DNA from: Acanthaster planci
Lineage: Eukaryota > Echinodermata > Asteroidea > Valvatida > Acanthasteridae
NCBI RefSeq assembly: GCF_001949145.1
Contig: NW_019091416.1
Location: 857,728 to 887,448, forward strand
Direction of reading: 5' to 3'
Length of the DNA: 29,721 nucleotides
Under the pieces are notes generated by a model that did not search any database, had not been told where the DNA came from, and saw nothing but the letters and a program-made list of their open reading frames with translations. Both the position numbers and the translations under genes were made by a program. Position 1 is the first letter of the stretch. Every line of letters starts with the position of its first letter. Positions 1 through 12,100 of this stretch are shown piece by piece.

Positions 1-144
1 ATGAATGCCTTTGATCAAGCCATAGGCCTCAAGGTGTTCCTGCATGGTCACATTGGAGTACAGTGGATCATGCTGGGGACAATAACCCATGAGGCGGAAG
101 GCTTCACTAAGGGATGATATGATGTCATGGCCAACGATCTGGAT
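1..144 (-). CDS. ABCA5-like: ABCA5-like exon 26 (partial at window edge): NBD2 Q-loop (residues 1413-1460)
   Basis: Acceptor TTTTAAG/ATCCAG, phase 0. Reads [20 protein letters not shown], then [20 protein letters not shown] and YGLIKGIH. YCPQxDPL is the ABCA NBD2 Q-loop (Q1436). The exon is open at base 1, so the signature, Walker B, H-loop and C-terminal tail (about 180 residues in ABCA5) must lie to the left of this window. The acceptor (TTAAG) is weaker than most in this gene. Confidence 0.9.
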   Translation of the reverse strand, partial: MQIVGHDIISSLSEAFRLMGYCPQHDPLYSNVTMQEHLEAYGLIKGIH

Positions 145-3100
145 CTTAAAAGGGCAAAACACAAACAGCAGTAGTGTTAACTGGTTATCAACTGCTGGGG
201 TACAGTGAGAACCACAGTGTACATGGTGCAAGGTGAAACAAGGGACAAGTGAGTACACAGAGACATTCCCATGAAAACTAAAGTCAGCCACACTGGCCTG
301 CTCTGCTAAAACTGCCCTCAAAGATGGGAAGAAAAATACACAAAACAGTTGAAGCCTTGCAGTATTTTGAGTGATGTAAAACACAAGCCTGCCATTACAT
401 CAATGTGACCTAAGCCATTTTCCCTGAAGGCAGAATGTGCAATTTTATCACGATTTTGGTGAAGTTAGGAATTAAATTCTGGATTTAGAAGAACAGGCAG
501 GACTTAAAATTGAAACTCCATGGCAATTTTTCCATTAATTTAAATAGCCTTATTTACAAGAAAAAAAACAAAAAACAAAAACAAGCATGTCCGAACCGAG
601 CCACCTTACTCAACAGCCTAGTGTTTATCTGCTTTTTTTCTTAGCATGATACAACCAAGTATATGTTTGTTTCCCCCTGGATGGGATGTTGCTCCCCAGC
701 TAATGTTGGTGCTCATTGAAACTCCTGGACGGAGGGAAGCAAGTAGGGCAAAATGACTTGCCCGAGGCCAGAAAATGTGGCTGGCACACAGATTCCAACC
801 CCCCGACCTGCTGGTTGAGTCGCAAACCTTGACCACTAGGCCACATGCACCTCTAGCTGGGGGTTATCCCCTTCTGAATTGTTCACCGGGACTAAACCTC
901 AGATACAAACCTGTCCCTTGGTAGCGCCGGTATCCGCTGTGATGACGTTCATGGACGTGGTTTTACCGGCTCCGTTGGGTCCCAGGAGGCCAAACACCTC
1001 CCCTTCGTTCACGCTCAGGGACAGGTTGCGGACAGCCAACTTGCTGGTGTACGTCTTGCAACAGCAGCCCTTGGACATTTCGTACTCTTTGCGAATACCA
1101 GCAGCTGCGACAACGCATTTCTGGGCAATGTAAAACGGGACCAAAAAAGGACCTTCAAAACTTTTGCCCACTACAACAGCTCTTAAATCTCCGACATCGG
1201 CTTGATGTCGCTTTATGCTCTCTTCTGAATTTCAGGACCCAGACTACAGTACCTCATTTCATGAAACTTTACACAATGACACTTCAATCTACCACATTTC
1301 TCTGCTTATCTTGCGCAACAAATTATGATGCAAGTTCACAACTTGAGCAACAAATTTGTGTAGTAACTTTCTCAAGCATTTTAGGTGGTGTACGTTGTGC
1401 AGAAGAAATTGGATACGGATGACAAAACTGTTTAATCTAATCTTGTACATATTAAGACCCATCATTGCTGAACTTAGTCAGTTTACACAAGAAAATGCAT
1501 AACTTGTTGGTTTTTTTTTTAATAATAATAAACTTGTTTTGCAGTAAGATAAGCTTCAACCTTTCTTCATGAAATTAACAAGTGCAGATTGAAGGCATAA
1601 GGCTTATGCATGATGCGAGGTTGCTCAAAGTTTTGTGAAATCAGCTGCAGGTGTTCCAGCCATACGACGACAATAACACAATACTACATACAGGCCTTGA
1701 ATGTTGTTGTCAAATGGAACCAATGGGCTGGTCAAAATAAGGGGCACTGAAGCCAATGAGGCCATCATGTGAATAATATTTTGGGCACCAAGGCCATCTT
1801 TGCTATTTACAGATAGTAATGCAGTCTTATGAGTAAAACGATTGCAGTGACACCATGGATCAATCTCTTTCTTGAGTATGTGTGGTTCTGAGAAGAACCG
1901 GGGAATAACTCACACTCAAGAAAGAGATTGATCCATGGTGTAACCGCATGCGTTTTACTCATATAGTTCTCTCACCATGAAAACCTTCAGTCTTATAAAG
2001 TTCTTCTTTGCATAGTGTTAGATTATGCAGAGTCTGTGAGGTGTTTGTTCAACTGTGAAATGAATTAGCAAGTGGAGATATGGGTCATTCTACATGTACC
2101 AAGTTGGGGCAAAAAATACACAAGTGTTCATCAGCATAACTAGGTATACCAATCACATGTTGAAAATTTACTCATTCATTCTAATTACTGGAGTGGATAG
2201 AGTATAATACCCAGTTACATTCACTTATGTACACGTATTCATTGGGAAATGACTTACTGATTACGGTAATGCGGTTCTCATCTTACACATGTGTACACCA
2301 CAAAAAAAGTTACTGGGTCAGCATTTTCATGCAAGCACTTTCACAGTGGGATGTGCTTTATTTTGTTATATTTGCTAAGCAAAGCATGAAAAGGAAAAAC
2401 AAATTATAAGCTACAAATTAGAAATTACAAATTAAACACTGTGCACTATGAACCAAGTTTTGTATAAAGTTTGTTGGCAGCAATGAACTCTAAATAGTCT
2501 TATTACTGATGATTTTGTAATAAATAACTACGTGTACGTTGGATTTCTGCCCCGACCGACAGACTGTATTTTGGACAGATCCAAGGTCCAGTTATCACGA
2601 TCCCTTTTACAAATAGTTAAGGTGAAAAGCTATGAAGAAGTTTAGTTGTGACCATGGTCATGACAATTAAGGCAAAAAATAGTTCTGCCTTCGATTACAT
2701 GCTTCTTAAAGATAGGGTCGATACTAGTGGTACCTCGGAATTTCTTTGTGGGGGTCAATTTTTCGCTCTGGTTGAATGACATGAATGGGGACGAAAGCTT
2801 CCAAAAATCATCTCAAACAGTGATAGAAACCTGTCTTAATCTAAGCACAAATTTCTATAGTCGACAATTCACAAGCATTATGGACAATTCAACTGATGCT
2901 AGTCAGGTAATCACAATGGCAAACTGGCCAACAATGTCTGTGTATCGCGTGGTAAGCGTGCGTGACGCATCCAGACAAGCGGGTGATAAACCTCATGCTG
3001 TGGCAGGAAACTTTATTGAAACATGCTCGCTTCAAGTACGAGCAAAACAACCTAAAATTGATCTTGTGACCACAGAAAATACACATGAACAAGAGACCAA

Positions 3101-6100
3101 GTTTTATGACTTAACTGGAAGAAATCCTCTCACAACATTGATTTTTTTTCAACCTGCAGCTATGGAGTTGCATGCATGTATGGCCAATGTTAGTTTAATC
3201 GACAGGGACGTTTAGACTGGTTGGCACATTTCCATCACGCATTCTTTTGCATGGGTGAGGCGTGGTGGGAACTGGGGAAGCATTGCTTTAATGCATTGAG
3301 ATTTGCCCACGTTTTTACCACTGCGACAACGAAATGCAAAGGAAATGCATGAAAATAACGGAAGTTTCTTTTAAAAAATTGCAAACGTAAGTAGGAAAAC
3401 ATCTAAAAACGACGAGCAGCGAAACATCAATCTGTGTTTCAGGTCAGTCCTAAGGGCGACCCACGATGTTCACCAAGAGGGCATTCAAGGCCATGGCAGA
3501 AAAGAAGCAGGCCATTTTGGCCCCGTTCAATGTGGATTTACTAAAGGCATCGAGGCCAAATGGGAGGGCCATGGCTCTCGTGAAATTCAAGCCCTGTGCA
3601 CACATTTGTTGGAATGTTGGACACACATTTAAAATCGACTGCAATTTCCACATGCTCCAGTTTGCACTGGTCTGGTGTGGAAACACGCGGGACTTCACAA
3701 CTTGGAGGAAACACGCGGGACTTCACAACTTGGAGGAAACACGCGGGACTTCACAACTTGGAGGAAGGAAACAAAGACACTGACCTCAGAGTAATGGCCT
3801 CGGTCAAAGATGGCCTGAACCTTTTCCCTTTCCTCTTTGACATCACTGTCCTCGTTATCGCTAATATCACTGTTCAGACCCCCGGATGCCTTCTTCCTAC
3901 AGTCAAAAGAATAACTGATAGTGTAACTCGGTTAATTATGTCTAGCAAACACATGCATAGATTCCACCTTGAAGGAGGGTGCTATGTCAAACCTATTTCC
4001 TCTGACAAGTTGGGGATGTGCTCTAGGATCACCCCCCCCCCAACTTTACGCAGCGAACCAAAAGGGGTTATTTTTTAATACATCATGACATCAATTAACA
4101 CAAATCCTGCAAAGAAGTACTTGTGGTATAAAAAATACTCCAGTCAAAAGTTTCATTATAGGATATGTATATAAAAAAGTCCCATATTGAGAAGTCCCAT
4201 ATCAGCACCACTTGTGATACGTGACTGTGCGTACATTTAGATGTATGAAGGCACAGGTTATGTTTATTTCTTTTGTGACAAATGCTAACTTTCTTTATTT
4301 TGGTTCCCCTTGTCATTATGACACGACAGCCAAACCTCATAAGAAGCATCTCAATTAGAATTCCATGCAGGTGTAAAAACGAAACCCCTTGAGAAGGACG
4401 TGAACAATCGGTGGAAATTTGCCAAAGACAGAAAGGGTTTCAGACTGCACCTGTAGCCCCATGCTTCCAACAGATTACCTCCCGTGGAGTAGATCTCCAG
4501 CATATACAGTAGAAAGGTCACTACTACAAGGTCAGCTAGGATCTGTGAGAAAGCAATAACGGTGAGTAAGTTCAATATTCAGACAGTACATTCTGCAACT
4601 GAAGTATCTCATAGGAATTCTCGACAACAGCAATGGGCATGCACACAAGGTTAAAGAGCACCTCTGAGGAAAACATGTTTTCTCATATTTTCTGTTTAAA
4701 TAAATATGGAAGCCTCCAAATCAAACGCAGTGTGGTTTGTCTTCAGAGCTCAACTATAACAAGCTTAAAAGGTTTTTTTGGGGGTTCATGCCAAGATGCA
4801 AATTCTGAATGTAGACTGCGTTATTCCGAGAAAACATAGAAAAAGAGGGGAACCTAGCCCTGTGTTCATAGTGGATAAACCCTTAGCTATGGTTTGGCAT
4901 ACACAAGGGAATTATCCACTACGAACACAGGGTGAGGGTTTCCCATGTTTTCTATTTGTCAAGCTTTCAAATAATTTAGTGGGATGAAATCGTTCATGAC
5001 ATTTCAGTGATAAAGAGTCTCATTTGGCTGCTTTAATGTGATTGCAACAAGAAAGTATACCTCCAAATAGCAACCATGAATGTGTGTAAGCACACAGATA
5101 GTTAGCAAATCTTTGCTGAACAATATTCAGCGTACAGTGTGTGCTACATTACATTTGCCAGCCCTTTTAGCTCTAAACCTTTCATTCTTTGGAAGACTGA
5201 GGACTGTCAGAATTAATTAAGCAGTGGCTCACACTTTCACCAATTCCAAAAGGAAATAATGAAGTGGAAACAACATTTTTCTTGAGATCAGCTAAGCTCT
5301 ATAGTGAAACTGTGTCCAGTGACTAGAAGAAGATAAGGGAGTTTTCTTGGGGGCATCGGGTAATAAGTTATATAACTGAGGGAGATTAGTTTCTCTCTTT
5401 ACTCACACAGATTATGGTGGGCAACACAACGTTGTCCAAGTTGATATAATCATTAAAGCTTGGCTGGTCCAAAGTTCCACTGAACGATGCCTTGAAATAG
5501 ACCTAAATTTGAATTAAATGAAGAACAAATGAATTCAACGGTGGAGTCAGTTAATGACGGGTTCCTCAGATGTCAAAATATGCCAGGTCACAGCAGTCAA
5601 TAATTAATTAATAGTTTATTGTTTACAATTCTATGGCAATCTATGATCAATGTATAGTCAGTTACAAAGGTAGGCCAATCAATATAAAATCAGATGTGAA
5701 TAGGGGATACTATGCACTCCTTTGCCAATGGCTTATCATGAAAGAACTATTTGTCTCACCTGATTGATGTAGTGCAACTCCCCAAAGATGGCATATGGAG
5801 GATACACGACGCAAAATAAGTAATGTAAAACCACAGCAGTAGTTTTGGATTCGGTGACAGACAGCACTATGATGACTACCACCAACAGGATAGGAAACTG
5901 CAAAATGTAACCCCAAAGACATTTGAATCAAGGGACTAATTGATGAGGGCTTGTATCCCAGAACTACGAGCTTGCGACGTGTGATTCAACAAACACATTT
6001 TTTAATCATGCACTAGAAGCATGTTGTTTGCCACATCGAAAACTGAAATTTGTCTCCCAGTTCAAATGCTGTTGGAACTAAAATTCATTTAACACAACTG

Positions 6101-9100
6101 ATATTATCAATGCAGATGATCTACTATTGAAATACTCAGAAAAAGTAAAATTCTTTGATCAAAGTCTCCTCTAGCACTAGGTACATATAATGAACATTTG
6201 TCAGTTAATTGATTATTACTGAAAGGACAGCCCTGTCCAAAATGTTATGTTTGAAAAAGACAGAATTGATAAATGGCAACATATGAAGTCGGCTGTTACA
6301 GAATCTAAAATTGCCAGAGCAAGAAACATTCACCCCTCACTCATAACTCTCTTGGGCGCTGTATGCTGGTTGATCTATCATCTTGTTAGATTTTGCACAT
6401 TTAGGGTCATAGGTCACTTACAGTGCACATTACTGACAAGAAGTTTTTCAAAGATTTGTAAGGGGATGTGTATTGATTGGAAAATAGCAAAGTCCCAAAA
6501 CCGAATTGTTTCATGCACGAATTATGTAACGAATATGCCCATGGGGAGGGGTACTTTTATGGTCAATTTTGAAACCCAATGCTGCTTCCCCCTCTACACA
6601 GGCTGTCTACTAGTTCCCATGTAATATTAGGTCATACCTAGCCCAAGCCAGGATTGGGCAATGTGTCTATGGGCAGTGATGACAACACTTTCGAGCAAAT
6701 GGTTTCCAGGGACACGTTTGATTTCCTGCTGCTGCCACATCTTTCGGACAGACCTTCAGCATCAAGGAAATGTTCTCACTGGACCTGTGTCATGACACTG
6801 CCATGTTTTTCTTGTGCCCTGTACAACCACTGACATTAGCAATACAACTTCACGCACTAAAAAAGGGAAGACTATTTTTCCTTCTAGCCTCACCTTAGTT
6901 ACATTGCTCTGCGGGGAAGAAAAGCAAGATGGCTGCCGTAAGATAGAGGTCTATTGCATAACTATAACTTACAACATTTATAATGCGCTTTCCACAATGT
7001 TTCAAAGCACCAATCAGGCATTGCATCTTGCGAGTAAGCCCTCAATGGTTCATGCACTCATCCCGACCCAAGGGCTGACGAGCATCAACTTACATAGATG
7101 TAAAAAATCTGAGCAACTGACTGGCTTGTCTTGTACACCTTGAAGAGGAAGCTGACACAGTAGGCAAAGAGGACATCCAATGGGACATAGATGACTGTGA
7201 AGATGACCAGAATGAAAATGCTCCCCGTGGTCGACAGAGAAGAGCCACCTATGGACAAACCTGCAGCCATGCAGATGACGATACCCACAACGGCGATCAG
7301 GTACTGCTGAGCCCCGTCGATGAGGAGATGGGAGGCCCAGTAATGGGTCGCCTTGATACCCGACACGCGCAGCTGGGTGCGTATCTTTTCCTGGTGGGCA
7401 GATGCGTCATGGAAATTTCTGGATTCAACTCTGTGAGTCTTGTCATTTGTGACCCCCTCACAAACTAAATGAGGTAGATGTCAACTAATCTAAAAAACCC
7501 ATAGAATATCTTAGATATCTAAGCCCCTTTTGGTCTTTGGCATTTGCTTTTCGAGAAAAGGTTTTACGGCAGAATAAACCTTGCTTTTGCGATATAACCT
7601 TAAAGAAGCACCCAAATAAATAAATGAAGACATACAACTACATTGCAAGTGATGGAAAAGGTAAGCGGGAAATATTGCTTGACAAATATATGCGCTAAGC
7701 AAAAATCGGCTGGGGACCAGTCGTAATTGAGTGTGCCATGCATGATGTATTGGGCTGGTAGCCAGCTTTTGTTCAAAGCAACTATCTTCTATGCTTTAAA
7801 CTGTGATGCTCAGCTGCTCTAAGAAATCAATCTCTACTTTTAGTGAGGAAATTGGAACTGGAGTTATGGCCTTGGTTTATGCCTGGGCCAGAGTTGTAAT
7901 GACTCAAGTCAATGACTCGACTTGAGTCCGACTCAAGTCGCATTTTTGGGTGACTGGACTCGAGTCTCTGCTGTAAAATGACTCGACTCGAGTCACAAAA
8001 ATCAGTGACTCATTACAACTCTGGCCTGGACCTTGAGGTCTGTAATTTTCCTTTTGTTAGCCCCCTGCTACCTTGCATTGATGTTACTAATCAATCAAGT
8101 GTGTCCCCAGATGGCCTGGCCAGAATTAATTCCTGTTCATCTACGGTTGGACCAACCCACAGACAGAGCAATGGTTGTACAGATATCTACTTGCTACAGT
8201 CACCTAGTGGCCCTGTGACCTCAATTACAAATACACCTCAAGTTCTTTTTTTTCAAAACTGGGAAGTACACGTAAAAATCTTTGAAACAATCAAAGCTTA
8301 AACTGGAGCTCTTATCTCAGTGGGAACAATGGCCCAGGACAGAACAAAGGCCCGTAGAGAAGAGCCTATTGTCCAAAGAAAGAGATCAAAAAAGCCTAAA
8401 GGTCCCCTGCTTTGCCTGAGCACGATATGGCTTTTCAACGGAAAAGCCGGGCCACTGGCAGGGTACATGTACCGGTTTGCTCACTCACGCACCTGTCGCT
8501 CTTTTACAACTTGGGAGATAAACCCCACGGGAAGCAGGCTGACAGCAAGACCAAAGAGAAAGACCCCGAGGATGTCAATGCCAATGTTGGTGATGGTTGG
8601 CCCTTTGACCTCACGGGCAAAAGGCTGGCTGGCCACTACCACGTCTGGAAAGTTCTTGCTGGGGGCCTGCAGATGGGCAAGGGCATTGCTCAGGAGGCCC
8701 AGGATGACTGGGATGGAGTGCTGGGCAGTGCTGTTGTAGAGAGCCAGGAACTCTGGCGCATTGCTCTGGGGGGGGGGAAAGCGGGGCTTCAGAAAGTCAG
8801 TGGCAACCCAGTGAAAATGTGTCAACCAATATACTGTGGCTAAAGAAAGTATTAAACTTGAACGTTTGACAACTCAATCCTCTTATCAATCGCAGTATTC
8901 AAAGAAATCAAAGTAAAAAACAGATTGTCTGTAGAAAGTTTTGGTGGTTACAGACAAAAGAATTGTTTCATTTGCATTGTTCACGTCTTTATTGGTGTCA
9001 TTTTCCATATAGCCCACGACTCAACAGCCTGGTTTAAGAATAGAGGGTCCCATGTACATGGGCTCAAGAACTTTGATGCATACTGAGGCTGCATCTGAAT

Positions 9101-12100
9101 CTGTTGCCTAGGGCTAGGTCTAGGTCTTCCCTCCATTGGAAATGTGCGGGGATGCGTAGACATTAGACCTAGCCGTAGCTCTGGAAGGCCATTTCAGACA
9201 CGGCCAAAGACTCAAGACAGCCACAGCAACAGGCTGGAATCAAGCCAGAGCATTTTCATTTGTTATTGCGATGCCAGGAGATGCCAAAGCTGACTGGGGA
9301 AAATGAATGTAACAAGTATCACACGCCAGGTTTTGGATGGGGTGAAGGCAATTTTGAAGTAATTTATACACATTTCTCTACCTCCTTGAAAAGAGTTATA
9401 TTCCTTCACTGTAAAATTTCTACAGGTTTCAAGCCAAGCTATCTTAAGTAATCCTTGGTGCCATTACCAGAAATCTCAAACACCCCCCCCCCAAAAAAAG
9501 AAAGATCAAGCACCAAAACATAATTATGTGAACAAATTTTACTGAAAACCTAAGTTTCTAGAAAAAGGATTCCTTAAAGGCAATTTTTTATAGGATAAAC
9601 AAAAACTTGAAAGTTCATGTAAAGCAGCACCCTGAAAGGTGTAAGAGCTGATAACTTGTTGTGGTCTTACCATTGTGCCCAAGTCTGTAGCCACAGTGGC
9701 CAAGCTGTGTGGAGCTTCAGACCACACTTTACTCATGTTAGCTATGGCATCAGTGGTCAGCCCTACACGGTCAAACTCCTTCACGAGTAATTTGATATCT
9801 GTGGGAGAGACATCTGTATAACTGGACATTCTCCTCAAAGGTCATCCATGCACTTTTATCAAGCGTATAAAACATACCCTTTCCTATGACTGCTCCCCCT
9901 CCGAAGCTGTGCGCAGGAAAAGCATAATGGTCTATTGACCTTTTCCCAAACTCACAATTGATTCCTTCTAGTGTACATATTGTACGCTCGTGAAAAAGAC
10001 AAAAATCAGGATGAACCCTTATGAAGAGAGCCCATCAGCATGCACTCTAGAAGGGGGCTACGTGGCCAACTGACAAAAACACTGAATTTTCAACTGAATG
10101 GACACAAATACGCAAAGCAGAGAAATTTACTCAGCAGAGAATTGCAAATACATTTAACCTGGCATTGGGCATTTCTCTTCACACATTTTTCTCTTCCCGG
10201 AGAATTCACTATCATGACACAAACTGTGAAAAACTCATAGTGGGAGAGGCTTGACACCCTTCACACTAGTGGGAAAACATTTTCACAACTTTACTCACTG
10301 CTTGGAAAAACATTGACACATTTTGAAACGCACATGTGAATGTGGGCATGAATTCTTTCCACAGTTCTCCCATCCCCATTCACAATGCTGACTTTAACTG
10401 GCAGCGTACTGTATGTGTTCAGTAAAAACAGGTTATGAGTAGTGTCTGAACATGTTACCACGATCTCTCTGAAAATGTAGAAGACGATCATTGCTGGTTT
10501 CCGTGCATTCCGATGTGAACTGGCTGAATTTCTGTCTTACCCTGCCCACTGGTCAAGTTGTCCTGGTACAGCAGTGGGGTCAGGCCTGGCAGAGTTGACG
10601 GCGTCGATGTCTCCAGGTACAGCTTGGGGTCGAGGGTCAATGAGGGTAAGTCACTGTCAGTTCTGCCTACGTTCACTCTAGCGATCACGACGGCCAAGAC
10701 AACCAGGAGGACAATCGGAAACAGGAGACGAAAGATGTAAGTCTGCAAGGCAGGGAGGACAAAAACAAAACCTATAATCTTTCCAAACGGTATTTACAGA
10801 GCACCTCTAAGGAAAACATGTTTTCTCTGATTTTTATCTGTTCAAATAAATATGGAAGCATCCAAATTGAACGCAGTGTCATTTGTCTTCAGAGCTCAAC
10901 TATAACAAGCCAGAAAGGGCTTTTTTCTATTTATGTCAAGATGCGAATGCTGAATGTAGATGTAAAGTGATAAATGAGGTGACCACAAACTCAAACAGAC
11001 AAAAAGTATGCTATGGCCCAAAAAGGACTCATCCAAGTTCTGAGGTCACATATTGAAAGTCCTACTTCAGTCAGATCTCTTTCACTGACCAAACAGAGAC
11101 TTTTAAATGCAAAAGAAAATCTGGCATTTGTGGCGTAGCTAAAGCAACAGGTGAAATCTCTTTTTGTTGAGTGAGTGTACCTTAAGTGATTTGGAGATAT
11201 GGGTGTTTCAAGGTGGAAAACTTTTCTAATGCGAAACACAGTTTTGGATCAACTCATCGGTTTCACCACAAAGTGACATATCGTGTGTACAGCGTCTATG
11301 GACGGTGCGTCACTTCGTGGTGAACCCGAGAATTGTACTACTGTTTCCCAACAGATAAGCGATATGTTTAGGAGAATGAAACCATTTCATACTTGGTGCA
11401 AATGTGAAGATGAACGTGAAGTTTAGACGTAAGATCAAAAATATTTGCACAAAGGACACAGATTTCAATGCAGGCGAATTTCTACGCAGATGGTTTGCTT
11501 TGCTTTTGCAGTTTCCTGGAGTGTCAACCGGCCTCCACAGCAGCTCTTCACGGAGCTTATTAGTTCAACTCACGCCAGGGTTGCGCAGCATCTGAAGAAA
11601 CTCCAGCTTGCAAAGTGCCCGGACCTGGTACCCACTGGGCTGCAGGGGTTGGGTGATGCAATGCTCCACACTTAGCGACATGGCCTGGTCATCAATGGCC
11701 CTGTAGGTCTTGGCAGCTCCCGTGTTGATTGGCGAGATATCTGGGGGGGGGCAAGAGGTCAAAGTTCAACAGTCTTAGAAACTTTGGCCTGAAAGATATG
11801 GGCCCGATTTCACAAAGCTGCTTAACAGTTAGCAGAAAAGTCGTGCTAAGTTTAGCAGAAAAATTTGCTAATCTTAAGCATTATTTCATGGCAGCGCTTG
11901 GCATAGTTGTGCTAACAGTTGCGTGAGCACAGAGATTTCTATTGTTATGTCACTAAGTTTGAGCAATTTTTTCCTCTAAGGTTAGCATGCCTTCGACTGT
12001 CCTTACTGCTTAAGGTTTCCATGAAATACGCAGAGCCACTGTAAGTGTGAAATCACGTAGTAGTAAGCAACGCCATGAAATTTGGCCATGGTCTCAAACA

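Larger units (their letters stand above)
1121..3784. other. Intron 24 (2,664 bp, the longest intron)
   Basis: Noncoding between exons 24 and 25. It contains a 134-bp foldback element (1829-1962), the 28-bp triple repeat (3679-3762), and a region at about 3440-3680 of higher GC with repeated GCCATGGC-like words that may be an old interspersed repeat. A plus-strand open frame at 2727-3215 (162 codons) has no motif I recognise. Confidence 0.8.
4543..5406. other. Intron 22 (864 bp)
   Basis: Noncoding. It carries copy A of a dispersed about 163-bp repeat (4655-4816) and an imperfect inverted repeat (4847-4944), both described separately. The remainder shows nothing I can name. Confidence 0.8.
10743..11573. 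other. Intron 16 (831 bp)
   Basis: Noncoding. Carries copy B of the dispersed repeat (10798-10961) and an inverted repeat at 11257-11329, described separately. Confidence 0.8.

Noticed and set aside
3679-3762. 28-bp direct repeats that superficially resemble a CRISPR repeat length
   Set aside because: The units are head-to-tail with no spacers, and the context is a eukaryotic intron.
4476-4484. Earlier donor GGAG/GTAATC for exon 23
   Set aside because: It would leave phase 1, which does not join exon 24 (one-base start) in frame; the later CAG/GTGCAG donor does.
6247-6624. 125-codon plus-strand open frame in intron 20
   Set aside because: No motif, intron-like composition, and no splice or promoter context; probably chance.
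8320-8843. Two long overlapping plus-strand open frames (139 and 143 codons)
   Set aside because: They lie antisense to exon 19, whose minus-strand frame matches ABCA family motifs; GC-rich exon sequence keeps the opposite strand open.
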